Shown: piece after piece, positions 16,302 through 25,051 of the stretch | How positions within the stretch are numbered: the stretch's first letter is position 1 | Layout: each line of letters starts with the position of its first letter | Assembly: GCA_964424555.1 (NCBI GenBank) | Contig: CAYRIX010000004.1 | Span: 1-64,000 of the forward strand | From: UMGS172 sp964424555 | GTDB taxonomy: Bacteria > Bacillota > Clostridia > Oscillospirales > Acutalibacteraceae | DNA: 64,000 nucleotides | Reading direction: 5' to 3' | The notes under the pieces: generated by a model | What the model was told of the DNA's origin: nothing | Database searches by the model: none | What the model saw: only the letters and a program-made list of their open reading frames with translations | Made by a program: the position numbers and the translations under genes

Positions 16302-17711
16302 ATGACAGGCAATTACAACGCTGACGCTGCAGCACTGTCTGTGGCACTGGCCACCGATGTGAATTTTGATGTGGTTCGACGTGACATAGTCATCGCCGAA
16401 CGCAAGTGTTCACTTTTCTTTATGGATGCCTTTATTAAGGATGAGGTTTTTGAAAAGATTCTCGAGTTCTTGTACAAAATAGAGCCTAAAGAATTAAAGC
16501 ACATCAAAAACATGCAGCAATTCTCTCTTTATAAAATGCCTTATGTTGAGGTCGACTGGAGCGGTGACAACAACACGCTCGTGACTGCAGTACTGTCGGG
16601 CCAGACTGTTTTGATAGTTGATGGCATTTCTGACGCCTTACTTGTCGACACACGTACCTATCCCGTACGTTCAATAGACGAGCCCGACAAAGACCGCTCG
16701 CTTCGAGGCTCACGTGACGGCTTTGTTGAAACACTGATATTTAATACGGCAATGATACGACGTAGGATCCGTGACCCGAAGCTTCGATTCGAGCATCTGC
16801 AGGTTGGCACCTCTTCAAAGGTGGATGTTGCAATCGGTTATATGGACGGCAAGGCCGACAAAAAGACGGTTGATAAGCTTCGCAAAAAGCTCAAAGAAAT
16901 TAATGTATCAAGCATCTCCATGACATCACAGGCCTTGTCGGAGCTGCTTATACCGTCCTCGTTTTTTAATCCGTTCCCGAAGGTACGTTTTTCGGAACGT
17001 CCAGATTTCGCCTCAGCCTGTATATTAGAGGGTAAAATCATTCTGATAATGGATAATTCGCCGTCGGTAATGATATTCCCCAATTCGATAGCCGACTTTA
17101 CAAAGGAGACCGACGACTACTATTTTCCACCGTTGACAGGAACATATGTTCGTATTGTTCGTATATTTGTATCCATCCTGACCGTCATTATGACACCCAT
17201 AGTGCTCATTTTAATGAATGACCCTGAGCTGCTGCCAAACTGGCTAAGCTTCATAAATACCGATGACGAATATTCAATATCCATCTTCTTTCAGTTTTTG
17301 TTATTGGAATTGGTTATCGACGGTTTGCGGCTGGCCTCGCTCAATACACCTAACACCCTGTCATCGTCTCTTGGTATCATCGGCGGTCTTATTTTGGGTG
17401 AATTCGCAGTTGAAGCCGACTGGTTTGTGCCCGAAACTATTATGTATATGGCTTTTGTTGCTATTGCATCATTTGCACAGCCCAGCTTCGAGATGGGCTA
17501 CGCAATGAAATTCTGCCGAATTTTCTTGCTGATATTATCCGAATTCTTCGCTTTTTGGGGATTCTTCGGAGGTCTCGCCGCCATTTTACTGCTCGCAGGC
17601 TTTTCAAAAACCTTCAGCGGACGCAGTTACCTTTATCCGATAATTCCGTTTAATTTCAGCGAGCTTTCACGAATCTTTGTACGGACAAGTATACGAAATA
17701 AACAACATTAG
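16302..17711 (+). CDS. spoVAF: Spore germination protein SpoVAF (GerA family)
   Basis: A 469-residue protein of the GerA/SpoVAF family. A soluble N-terminal domain of about 290 residues contains the family features RDIVIAERKCSLFFMDAF (24-41) and YPVRSIDEPDKDRSLRGSRDGFVETL. About five membrane helices follow in the C-terminal 180 residues. SpoVAF sits in the spore inner membrane and speeds germination. AAAGGAG precedes the ATG. spoVAE starts 10 bp downstream, as in the distal part of the Bacillus spoVA operon, which supports SpoVAF rather than a nutrient receptor A subunit. Confidence 0.88.
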   Translation: MTGNYNADAAALSVALATDVNFDVVRRDIVIAERKCSLFFMDAFIKDEVFEKILEFLYKIEPKELKHIKNMQQFSLYKMPYVEVDWSGDNNTLVTAVLSGQTVLIVDGISDALLVDTRTYPVRSIDEPDKDRSLRGSRDGFVETLIFNTAMIRRRIRDPKLRFEHLQVGTSSKVDVAIGYMDGKADKKTVDKLRKKLKEINVSSISMTSQALSELLIPSSFFNPFPKVRFSERPDFASACILEGKIILIMDNSPSVMIFPNSIADFTKETDDYYFPPLTGTYVRIVRIFVSILTVIMTPIVLILMNDPELLPNWLSFINTDDEYSISIFFQFLLLELVIDGLRLASLNTPNTLSSSLGIIGGLILGEFAVEADWFVPETIMYMAFVAIASFAQPSFEMGYAMKFCRIFLLILSEFFAFWGFFGGLAAILLLAGFSKTFSGRSYLYPIIPFNFSELSRIFVRTSIRNKQH

Positions 17712-17721
17712 GGAGATAATT

Positions 17722-18087
17722 ATGGACTTGATCATAGACTGTCTGAAAGCATTTTTGGTCGGTGGCATTATATGTGCCATAGGACAAGTACTCATTGACA
17801 AAACCAAGCTGACCCCTGCACGAATTCTTGTAACCTACGTGGTGTCGGGTGTTATACTAACTGCAATCGGGCTTTATGACTATCTCGTCGACCTCGGCGG
17901 CGCAGGAGCCACAGTGCCTCTGACAGGCTTCGGATACACCTTAGCATTGGGTGTGCAAAAGGCCGTTGACGAATACGGCTTGCTCGGTGCACTTACAGGC
18001 GGTCTTACCGCAACGGCAGGAGGCATAACGGCGGCTGTGACCTTCGGTTGGATAGCATCACTCATCTCCAAACCAAGAATGAAGTAG
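17722..18087 (+). CDS. spoVAE: Stage V sporulation protein AE
   Basis: A 121-residue membrane protein of the spore dipicolinic-acid channel. It shares the family core with SpoVAC (AFLVGGIICAIGQ, LGGAGATVPLTGFGYTLA) but lacks the soluble N-terminus and ends after four helices. The start ATG 17722 follows GGGAGA. Co-transcribed with spoVAF. Confidence 0.9.
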   Translation: MDLIIDCLKAFLVGGIICAIGQVLIDKTKLTPARILVTYVVSGVILTAIGLYDYLVDLGGAGATVPLTGFGYTLALGVQKAVDEYGLLGALTGGLTATAGGITAAVTFGWIASLISKPRMK

Positions 18088-18092
18088 CTCAA

Positions 18093-18108
18093 TGTTTCAC
18101 GTGAAACA
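18093..18108. other. parS: parS site 1
   Basis: TGTTTCACGTGAAACA is a perfect 16-bp palindrome, one base from each half of the Bacillus consensus (TGTTNCACGTGAAACA). It nucleates ParB (Spo0J) loading for origin segregation. It sits directly upstream of parA-parB. Confidence 0.93.
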
Positions 18109-18129
18109 CTGCCCTGCCGCACTGAATTG

Positions 18130-18145
18130 TGTTTCACGTGAAACG
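18130..18145. other. parS: parS site 2
   Basis: TGTTTCACGTGAAACG, one mismatch from a perfect palindrome. Its centre is 37 bp from that of the first site. Confidence 0.88.
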
Positions 18146-18171
18146 TTACAAAAATAAATTGGGTTTTCCTC

Positions 18172-18200
18172 TTTACAAACGGTCATGTTTTCATTATAAT
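18172..18200 (+). promoter_or_regulatory. Sigma-A promoter of parAB
   Basis: TTTACA (18172-18177), 17 bp, TATAAT (18195-18200), just downstream of the two parS sites; ParB spreading could therefore repress it. Confidence 0.7.
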
Positions 18201-18260
18201 ATATAGGCATACACTTGAAATTAACTTGGCTGACAGACTCGGCCGTTCGGAGGAAACGCT

Positions 18261-19031
18261 TTGGGCAAAATAATAGCCATTATAAATCAAAAAGGCGGTG
18301 TCGGAAAAACAACCACCGCCGTTAATTTGGCCGCAGGAATCGGTATCTTAGGCAAAAAGGTACTGCTTGTCGATGCCGACCCGCAAGGCAACTCGACCAG
18401 CGGCTACGGCATAAACAAGCGAGAAATAAAAGCATCCTCCTATGACCTGTTGGTCACGGGAGCTCACGCAAAAGAGGCAGTAGTGCCAACGGAATTCAAA
18501 AATGTTTCGGTCATTCCCGCCAATATCGACCTTGCAGGTGCCGAGGTCGAGCTTATTTCAATAAGTAAGCGTGAAAGTCAGTTAAAAACCGCCTTGTCGC
18601 TTATAAAGGACGATTTTGACTACATATTTATCGACTGTCCGCCGTCATTGGGTCTTATAACAATTAACGCTTTGACCGCATCCGACTCGTTTTTCGTGCC
18701 CGTACAGTGTGAGTACTATGCACTCGAAGGGCTTTCACAGTTGATAACCACCGTCAGACAAATAAAAATGGGATACAACCCTGACCTTGAGCTTGAGGGT
18801 GTGTTGCTGACCATGTTTGACGGCCGTCTCAACCTGACACAGCAGGTCGTAGGAGAGATCAAGAAGTACTTTGCGAAAGAGCTGTACAAGACCACCATTC
18901 CGCGTGGCGTAAGGCTTTCCGAGGCACCGTCCTACGGCAGTCCGATACAGTATTACGATGCTCGTTGCAAGGGTGCCGATGCTTATAACGACTTAGCAAA
19001 GGAATTCGTAAAACGCAACAAAAAGAAATAA
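18261..19031 (+). CDS. parA: ParA/Soj chromosome partitioning ATPase
   Basis: A 256-residue deviant Walker ATPase. The P-loop KGGVGKTT is at 11-18, with the signature lysine K11, then VDADPQGN (37-44) and IDCPPSLG. It acts with ParB-parS in origin segregation and, as Soj, controls DnaA activity. It starts at TTG, with GGAGG eight bases upstream. It is followed by a REP-like hairpin and then parB, and probably forms one operon. Confidence 0.94.
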   Translation: MGKIIAIINQKGGVGKTTTAVNLAAGIGILGKKVLLVDADPQGNSTSGYGINKREIKASSYDLLVTGAHAKEAVVPTEFKNVSVIPANIDLAGAEVELISISKRESQLKTALSLIKDDFDYIFIDCPPSLGLITINALTASDSFFVPVQCEYYALEGLSQLITTVRQIKMGYNPDLELEGVLLTMFDGRLNLTQQVVGEIKKYFAKELYKTTIPRGVRLSEAPSYGSPIQYYDARCKGADAYNDLAKEFVKRNKKK

Positions 19032-19058
19032 GTAGGGAACGACGCCCTCGTCGTTCCG
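19032..19058. repeat. REP-like GTAG hairpin, solo copy
   Basis: A 27-bp element with GTAGGG at its 5' end and CCG at its 3' end. The stem GGAACGACG (19036-19044) pairs with CGTCGTTCC (19049-19057) around loop CCCT. Ends and length match the copies at 35 and 38 kb, but the stem sequence differs. It lies between parA and parB. Confidence 0.7.
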
Positions 19059-19097
19059 AATCGAATTTGTCAATGTAATAAGTAAGGGAGGATTATT

Positions 19098-19943
19098 ATG
19101 GCCGTAAAAAAAGGCGGTCTTGGACGAGGCTTTGACTCGCTGTTCACCGACAACGCCGTCGAATCCAAACCCAATGCCGAATTAAGGTTGTCACAGATAG
19201 TTCCCAACCGTGATCAGCCACGAAAGATATTTGATGATGCCGCATTGCGAGAGCTTGCCGACAGCATCTCAAAGCACGGACTCATTCAGCCGTTGCTCGT
19301 CCGACCGATGGACGATGGCAGCTACCAGATAGTCGCAGGTGAGCGCCGTTGGAGAGCATCACGGCTGGCAGGGCTCGAAAAGGTGCCCGTAGTCATCAAG
19401 GAAATGTCCGATAACGAGGCAATGGAGCTGGCGCTGATAGAAAACCTGCAGCGCGAAGACCTTAACCCCATAGAAGAGGCCGAGGGCTATAAAGTGCTGA
19501 TGGATACATACTCAATGACGCAGGAGCAGGTCGCAACAAGGGTCGGAAAATCACGACCCGCAATAGCCAACGCCTTGCGTCTGTTGGGATTGACCGAGGA
19601 GGAAAAAGAGGCTCTGTCAAAAGGCGAGATAACCTCGGGCCATGCAAGAGCTTTGCTCAGCTTTCCCGATTCCGAATTTCGCCGTCAGGCGTTTGAGCTT
19701 GCCAAAGCAGGAGCGTCGGTTCGTGAGATCGAGCGCATCTCAAAGCAACAAACCCCCGGTATAACCATGAAAAAGCCCCGTATACGCAACAAGACCTATG
19801 TCGAGGTCGAGGCGGCAATAGCCGAGCAGTTGGGTCGCAAGGTCAAGCTGTCGGGCAACGGAAAATCGGGCACCCTGCAAATCGAATTTTTCAACGAGGA
19901 AGACCTTTTTGACCTCGCCAAAAAGTTAACGGGCGAAAGGTAA
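19098..19943 (+). CDS. parB: ParB/Spo0J partition protein
   Basis: A 281-residue CTP-dependent DNA clamp that loads at parS and spreads. Domains: an N-terminal CTPase with the GERRWRAS motif (81-88) and IENLQRED (114-121), a central HTH (about 140-162, MTQEQVATRVGKSRPAIANAL), and a C-terminal dimer domain. An N-terminal GLGRGFDSLF (7-16) is the usual ParA-activating peptide. GGGAGG precedes the ATG. Confidence 0.95.
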   Translation: MAVKKGGLGRGFDSLFTDNAVESKPNAELRLSQIVPNRDQPRKIFDDAALRELADSISKHGLIQPLLVRPMDDGSYQIVAGERRWRASRLAGLEKVPVVIKEMSDNEAMELALIENLQREDLNPIEEAEGYKVLMDTYSMTQEQVATRVGKSRPAIANALRLLGLTEEEKEALSKGEITSGHARALLSFPDSEFRRQAFELAKAGASVREIERISKQQTPGITMKKPRIRNKTYVEVEAAIAEQLGRKVKLSGNGKSGTLQIEFFNEEDLFDLAKKLTGER

Positions 19944-19963
19944 AACACAATATATTGTGTTTT
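19942..19963 (+). terminator. Weak terminator after parB
   Basis: AAAACACAATA (19942-19952) and TATTGTGTTTT (19953-19963) form a perfect AT-rich palindrome followed by a further T. It may only attenuate readthrough into serS. Confidence 0.5.
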
Positions 19964-20018
19964 TATTAAATTACCTATACATAATATTGTATGCCATGTG
20001 GCAGAACGGAGAATAAAA

Positions 20019-21302
20019 ATGCTTGATATTAAATTTTTAAGAGAAAATCCCGAGATCGTACGCGAGAACATCAAGAAGAAGTTTCAGGATACAAAGCTTC
20101 CGCTGGTAGACGAGGCTATCGACCTTGATGCCAAAAAGCGAGCCGCTCAAGGTGAGGCCGATTCCCTGCGTGCTGAGCGCAATGCCATTTCCAAGCAGAT
20201 CGGCATGTTTATGGCCAAGGGCCAAAAGGAGGATGCCGAGAATGCGAAGAAAAAGGTCGGTGAATTTGCCGCCCGTTTGGCCGAGCTTGAGGTACTTGAG
20301 GCAGAGTACGATGAAAAACTCACAACCGTTATGATGACCATTCCGAACATCATTGACGACTCGGTCCCCATAGGCAAGGACGATTCTGAAAACGTTGAGG
20401 TTCAGCGCTACGGAGAGCCTGTTGTTCCCGATTTTGAAATTCCCTATCACACCGAGATAATGGAAAAATTCGAGGGCATCGACCTCGACAGCGCACGTAA
20501 GGTGGCAGGCAACGGCTTCTACTATCTCATGGGCGATATTGCACGTCTGCACTCAGCCGTCATCTCCTATGCCCGTGATTTCATGATAAACCGTGGCTTT
20601 ACCTACTGTGTACCGCCGTTTATGATCCGCTCCAACGTTGTTACAGGCGTTATGTCTTTTGCCGAGATGGATGCCATGATGTACAAGATCGAGGGCGAGG
20701 ATCTTTACCTTATCGGCACCTCTGAGCACAGTATGATCGGTAAGTTTATCGACACAATTACCCCCGAAGAGAAGCTCCCCTACACCTTGACCAGCTACTC
20801 ACCCTGCTTCAGAAAGGAAAAGGGTGCACACGGCATCGAGGAGCGTGGTGTTTACCGTATCCATCAGTTTGAAAAGCAGGAAATGATCGTTGTATGTAAG
20901 CCCGAGGAGTCGAGAATGTGGTTTGACAAGCTCTGGCAGAACACCGTTGACCTGTTCCGTTCGCTCGATATTCCCGTACGTACTCTCGAATGCTGCTCGG
21001 GTGACCTTGCAGACCTTAAGGTTAAATCGGTCGACGTCGAGGCATGGTCGCCGAGACAGAAGAAGTATTTTGAGGTCGGCTCATGCTCCAATCTGACCGA
21101 CGCACAGGCTCGCAGACTTAAGATCCGTGTCAAGGGTAAAAACGGCAACTATCTTGCCCACACGCTCAATAACACCGTTGTCGCACCTCCGAGAATGCTT
21201 ATCGCTTTCCTTGAAAACAATCTGCAGGAAGACGGTAGTGTCCGCATACCCGAGGCTCTCCGTCCTTACATGGGCGGTATGGAAAAGATCGTCAAGAAAT
21301 AA
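20019..21302 (+). CDS. serS: Seryl-tRNA synthetase
   Basis: A 427-residue class II aminoacyl-tRNA synthetase that charges tRNA-Ser. The N-terminal coiled-coil arm spans about 1-105 and binds the tRNA long variable arm. Motif 2 is visible as CFRKEKGAHGIEERGVYRIHQFEKQE, and the serine pocket as GTSEHSM. Motif 3 has an atypical core, HTLNNTVVAPPRML, where most bacterial enzymes have a small-residue LNGSG-type loop; the class II arginine is kept. The start ATG 20019 follows GGAGA. No T-box leader fits in the 75-bp gap upstream. Confidence 0.93.
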   Translation: MLDIKFLRENPEIVRENIKKKFQDTKLPLVDEAIDLDAKKRAAQGEADSLRAERNAISKQIGMFMAKGQKEDAENAKKKVGEFAARLAELEVLEAEYDEKLTTVMMTIPNIIDDSVPIGKDDSENVEVQRYGEPVVPDFEIPYHTEIMEKFEGIDLDSARKVAGNGFYYLMGDIARLHSAVISYARDFMINRGFTYCVPPFMIRSNVVTGVMSFAEMDAMMYKIEGEDLYLIGTSEHSMIGKFIDTITPEEKLPYTLTSYSPCFRKEKGAHGIEERGVYRIHQFEKQEMIVVCKPEESRMWFDKLWQNTVDLFRSLDIPVRTLECCSGDLADLKVKSVDVEAWSPRQKKYFEVGSCSNLTDAQARRLKIRVKGKNGNYLAHTLNNTVVAPPRMLIAFLENNLQEDGSVRIPEALRPYMGGMEKIVKK

Positions 21303-21305
21303 GCC

Positions 21306-22049
21306 ATGGGTACTATATTAAACAAAACAGCATACGAATGGGAAACCGTAGTTACCAGCTTTGATGTGGACATGTTCAACCGACTTAAGCTGTCAAGCCT
21401 TATGAAGCTGCAGCAGGAGAGCGGCGGTATGCACCTTCACGAGTTCGGCACGACATCGGAGGACATGCGAAAAAACCACCATCTTGGCTTCATTTTTACA
21501 AAAATGAACATCGCTGTTCGTTGTCTTCCCAAGGCTCAAGACAAAATCATAATCAGAACGTGGTGCAGCGGATTAAAGGGTGTACGCTTTACACGTAACT
21601 ATATAGTTTTTGATTCCCAACGCAACATTATGACCGAGGCCAAGGTCGAGGTCACAACACTCGACCTTGAAACAAGAAAGATCGTTCGACCCAGTCAGAT
21701 AGACGGATTTGAGGACTTTCTTTATAACGACGATCTTGAAAACGGTGCCGATTATCCGACTAAGCTACCTGTACCGCAGGATATTTCAGTCGCTTACCGA
21801 CGTCCTGTCAGATTTTCGGATATCGACTACAACGGCCACGTCAACAACACGGTATATGCCGATATGGCGCTTGACTGCCTTGAGCCCGAAGTTTTAAACG
21901 CTCCGATAAAGGGCTTCGAAATAAATTTCGTAAACGAGGTAAGACCCCGTGAGACTATAGAGGTGGCCATGGCAAAAACGCCTGACGGATACATCTTTAC
22001 AGGCACCGCCGAGGATCGCCAGAGCTTTATTGCAAAGCTTACTATTTAA
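21306..22049 (+). CDS. Acyl-ACP thioesterase
   Basis: A 247-residue double hot-dog thioesterase of the FatA/FatB-like bacterial family, which releases free fatty acids from acyl carrier protein. The second hot-dog carries the active-site motif FSDIDYNGHVNNTVYADM (170-187) with D174, N176 and H178. The N-terminal half has the substrate helix FNRLKLSSLMKLQQES. It starts 3 bp after the serS stop, so it is translationally coupled to serS. Confidence 0.85.
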   Translation: MGTILNKTAYEWETVVTSFDVDMFNRLKLSSLMKLQQESGGMHLHEFGTTSEDMRKNHHLGFIFTKMNIAVRCLPKAQDKIIIRTWCSGLKGVRFTRNYIVFDSQRNIMTEAKVEVTTLDLETRKIVRPSQIDGFEDFLYNDDLENGADYPTKLPVPQDISVAYRRPVRFSDIDYNGHVNNTVYADMALDCLEPEVLNAPIKGFEINFVNEVRPRETIEVAMAKTPDGYIFTGTAEDRQSFIAKLTI

Positions 22050-22058
22050 AAAACATAA

Positions 22059-22101
22059 AAAAGTACACGCTTGTCCAAATTCTTGGCAAGCGTGTACTTT
22101 T
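22059..22101. terminator. Convergent bidirectional terminator
   Basis: A 15-bp stem (22059-22073 with 22087-22101) with A and T tracts separates the thioesterase from the minus-strand GNAT gene. Confidence 0.85.
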
Positions 22102-22534
22102 ATATATCCTTGTACATCTGTCCGTATGGCATTTCCTTAAACCCAAACCGTCGGTAAAGCCGCACGGCACCGCCGTTTTCGGGCTCAACCTCAAGTCGGT
22201 AACGCTTAGCAGGTATGTTGGCTTCAAGAAACTCGAAAAATTCGCTCCCTAACCCTTTAGACCGAGCGTCAGGTTCAACATAAAGCTCCTCTATCCAAAC
22301 AACAAGCCCTCCCGCCTCCTGCGAAAAGGTTTTGGCGATCAAGGCATACCCCTTTGGCTGATCGCCGTCCACCAACAGAAAGCACTCGGCATAGACCTCA
22401 GAACGCATCAGCTCTTGAAAGGTCACCTCGAAATGCCGTTCGGGTATCTTGGCCATGACGGCCTCGGTAGAATAAAATTTTTTGGCAAATTCGATGTAGG
22501 TTTCCCTATCGTCATGCGTCAGTCTTCTTATCAT
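22100..22534 (-). CDS. GNAT family N-acetyltransferase
   Basis: A 144-residue acetyl-CoA-dependent acetyltransferase. The acetyl-CoA motif A is seen in ELYVEPDARSKGLGSEFFEFLE, with R-x-x-G-x-G. The C-terminal YRRFGFKEMPYGQMYKD is the usual beta-bulge end. The ATG at 22532-22534 overlaps the end of the VanZ-like gene and follows AGAGGA, so it is coupled to that gene. Substrate unknown. Confidence 0.82.
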   Translation of the reverse strand: MIRRLTHDDRETYIEFAKKFYSTEAVMAKIPERHFEVTFQELMRSEVYAECFLLVDGDQPKGYALIAKTFSQEAGGLVVWIEELYVEPDARSKGLGSEFFEFLEANIPAKRYRLEVEPENGGAVRLYRRFGFKEMPYGQMYKDI

Positions 22535-23024
22535 CAATCTTTTTCCTCTTCATTAAACTATTTATCAGCCACGCTGCCGCAAAAAACACCGTCGCTCCGC
22601 ATATGGCTCCCACAAAATCTATGGTGACATCAAGCAATCTACAGGCCCGTCCCGACACAAAATGCTGATGTATCTCATCACTTACGGCATAAACAAGGCA
22701 TATAACAGGTGAGACAAGCAAGCCCTTTACACCCTTTATCGAAAATGACCTCAGCATGTTGGAAGCAAGCAGTCCCAACAGGGCATACTCCCACATGTGT
22801 GCGGCCTTGCGCACAATAAACTGCCAGCTTTCGATAACCTTGACCTGCTCCGCTTCAGGCAGTGTTTTGAAGTCTGTGTCGACCAGGCTGACCACCTTTT
22901 CGATAATACCTCCGCTCATGGCACTGGAGCTTGATGCCGTCTTGGCCGAAAACGAAAAAATTACCGCCATCCAGACCAACACGACCAAAACCGACAACAC
23001 TCTGTCAACATATTTTAGCTTCAA
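22512..23024 (-). CDS. VanZ-like membrane protein
   Basis: A 170-residue membrane protein with four to five helices. The VanZ family motif SDEIHQHFVSGRACRLLDVTIDFVG is clear (the E-x-H-Q and R-x-x-D-v-x-x-D-x-x-G elements). VanZ proteins give low-level teicoplanin resistance in one setting; general function is unknown. Start taken as TTG 23022-23024 after AAAGGCGGTGA; a GTG three codons upstream sits inside this Shine-Dalgarno. Confidence 0.8.
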   Translation of the reverse strand: MKLKYVDRVLSVLVVLVWMAVIFSFSAKTASSSSAMSGGIIEKVVSLVDTDFKTLPEAEQVKVIESWQFIVRKAAHMWEYALLGLLASNMLRSFSIKGVKGLLVSPVICLVYAVSDEIHQHFVSGRACRLLDVTIDFVGAICGATVFFAAAWLINSLMKRKKIDDKKTDA

Positions 23025-23137
23025 TCCTCTCACCGCCTTTGTACCGATTTTACCACACCGACTCCAAAATTACAACCCGAAACCTTAGCCACCGCATAAT
23101 TCCTGCTTTATCGGGCCAAACTGTTGTTGGTGATAGA

Positions 23138-23689
23138 ATGAAAAAATTAGCCGCCTTTTCCCTGTCGTTAAGTATTGCAACGTTGCTTTTTACACTGACC
23201 GCAATAGTCTGCCTCGGACTGACCTACATTTCGGACAAAAAAAGCCTCTCCGCCCCCTCATCCGAAGCCTCTGTTTCAACCGACACCAAGCAGTCGATAA
23301 CGGTCCTTGTTGTCTATAAAGACGAACAAAACTGCTTTTTGAGTCGTTTGTTTTTGGATCTCAATAACGGCCGTTGTCACGGTGAGACGCTTGATTACGA
23401 GGACTTCGACAAAAACCACTCAAAATTTATCATAACCGGCAAAGATTTTTTCATTAAAATTGCTGACAGATACGGGGGTTTGGTGTATAATGAGGATAAT
23501 GGGGCAATATCATTGTTAACAGGCAAGCAGGCGGTGTCGGTGCTGGATGCCGAGCTTTTCACCGAGTTCTGTGTTCAGCTTTGCTCGACCGCATCAAACG
23601 ACAGTCTTTACGACCTGTTCGTGTTGCTTGCCGACAACACCGAAAATAATCTGAATTACCCCGATTTTTATAATGCTATCGACCCTTAG
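23138..23689 (+). CDS. Membrane-anchored extracellular protein, unknown
   Basis: A 183-residue protein. Residues about 8-34 form a signal anchor or signal peptide, followed by a Ser-rich linker and a soluble domain starting QSITVLVVYKDEQNCFLSRLFLDLNNGR. This start resembles the first strands of extracellular LytR-CpsA-Psr-like domains, but the catalytic residues of that family are absent. I do not assign a function. It lies 12 bp before the transglutaminase lipoprotein and is probably co-transcribed with it. Confidence 0.65.
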   Translation: MKKLAAFSLSLSIATLLFTLTAIVCLGLTYISDKKSLSAPSSEASVSTDTKQSITVLVVYKDEQNCFLSRLFLDLNNGRCHGETLDYEDFDKNHSKFIITGKDFFIKIADRYGGLVYNEDNGAISLLTGKQAVSVLDAELFTEFCVQLCSTASNDSLYDLFVLLADNTENNLNYPDFYNAIDP

Positions 23690-23701
23690 AAAGGCTAAAA
23701 T

Positions 23702-24943
23702 ATGAAAAAACTGATCTCCGTTATCCTCTGCTTGCTGTTGCTTGCGGGCTGTAGTATCGGCATCGGGCCTTTTGGCGACCGAAACTCAGCAGGCACGACC
23801 GTCTCCCTACCCTCTGAAAACGAGGTTTCGGCAAGCTTCGACATTTACCCCGATAATTCTCCTTTTTCGGTCACGGGTCGGTTTGAGCGCACCGACTACC
23901 CTCATCTCAACAACCGGCAAAAGGCGATTTACCGTGCTCTGGACGATGCCGTTTATAAAATGCAGACAGGCTACATATCGGTTGGCTCTTGCACCACCTC
24001 GGATATCGACCTTGTTTATCATGCCTTGAGAAACGACCGCCCCGAGTATTTCTGGTTGCCCAACACCTATCTGATTAAAAGCTCCGAGCAAAACACCGAG
24101 ATATGCTTCGCCAAAACCGAAGCCGATTGGCCTTGTTCAAAAGCCGAGCGCTCAAAGGCCGAAAAAAACATCAAGATACTCCTCACGGGCTTTGTTTCGA
24201 GTCTGGACAATGACCTGTCGGAATATGAGCTCGAGCTCAAGGCTCATGATTGGCTGACCGAGCGTGTGAGCTATGACAAAAACGCAATGGCCTCACCAAA
24301 GAACAACCACTGCGCATGGAATATCGATGGTGCTTTTCTTAACAGCTTGGCGGTCTGTGAGGGTTATTCACGTGCTATGCAGGTTCTGCTGTTCTCGGTT
24401 GGAATCGAGTGCGGTATAGTTGTAGGCGAAACCAACGAGGCGCACATGTGGAATACCGTAAAGATCGACGGAAAATGGTATCACTTAGACGCAACCCACA
24501 ACGATGCAGGGGCAGAGCCTTACCACTTTTTCTTTAACGTATCCACCGAATATTTACTTAGAAGCCGCACCATCGACCCCACTGCCGATAAGCTGACCTC
24601 CACCTCCGAACGGTTGGGCAGGTTTAATGTTTTTCTGCCGTCGTGCACCTCAAACGATATGAATTATCATATTGTCAACAACCTTTACATAGGCTCTTTA
24701 TCACAGGTGGAATCAACCGTTGTCAGCACGATCTGTCAGGCTGTACGCTCAAAAGCAAATTCGGTTGAGCTGGCAGTGTCTCCCGATATCGGTTTCGTCT
24801 TCGGACAAACCGATGCCGCCGAATTCTTTGACCTGCAGCGTTGCATCTCGGCCGCCAATGCCGAGCTTTCACGGTCACAGCAGATACGCTCCTATTCTTA
24901 CGGTGGCATAGACGGTGTTTTGGGCTTTGTTGTATCATGGTAA
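23702..24943 (+). CDS. Lipoprotein with transglutaminase-like domain
   Basis: A 413-residue surface lipoprotein with lipobox LAG-C17. The transglutaminase/protease core spans about 175-270 with the catalytic triad C219 (LAVCEGYSRAMQ), H248 (EAHMWN) and D263 (HLDATHND). Flanking regions are unassigned. Such proteins may act as cysteine proteases or crosslinking enzymes on the cell wall; the role is unknown. Confidence 0.82.
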   Translation: MKKLISVILCLLLLAGCSIGIGPFGDRNSAGTTVSLPSENEVSASFDIYPDNSPFSVTGRFERTDYPHLNNRQKAIYRALDDAVYKMQTGYISVGSCTTSDIDLVYHALRNDRPEYFWLPNTYLIKSSEQNTEICFAKTEADWPCSKAERSKAEKNIKILLTGFVSSLDNDLSEYELELKAHDWLTERVSYDKNAMASPKNNHCAWNIDGAFLNSLAVCEGYSRAMQVLLFSVGIECGIVVGETNEAHMWNTVKIDGKWYHLDATHNDAGAEPYHFFFNVSTEYLLRSRTIDPTADKLTSTSERLGRFNVFLPSCTSNDMNYHIVNNLYIGSLSQVESTVVSTICQAVRSKANSVELAVSPDIGFVFGQTDAAEFFDLQRCISAANAELSRSQQIRSYSYGGIDGVLGFVVSW

Positions 24944-25051
24944 GTATAAAATTTTCAACAAAGTTACATTTTTAACACTCTGTTAATATTTATATGATAT
25001 CATTAGCAATCAATATTGTTAACTACTTAAACATTTGAAAGGACCGCATGT

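Noticed and set aside
17600..17722. SpoVAE starting at an upstream in-frame ATG (17677)
   Set aside because: That start lies inside spoVAF; ATG 17722 has GGGAGA at the right distance and fits the family N-terminus.
19944..20018. T-box riboswitch before serS
   Set aside because: The gap is only 75 bp and has no T-box sequence or specifier stem.
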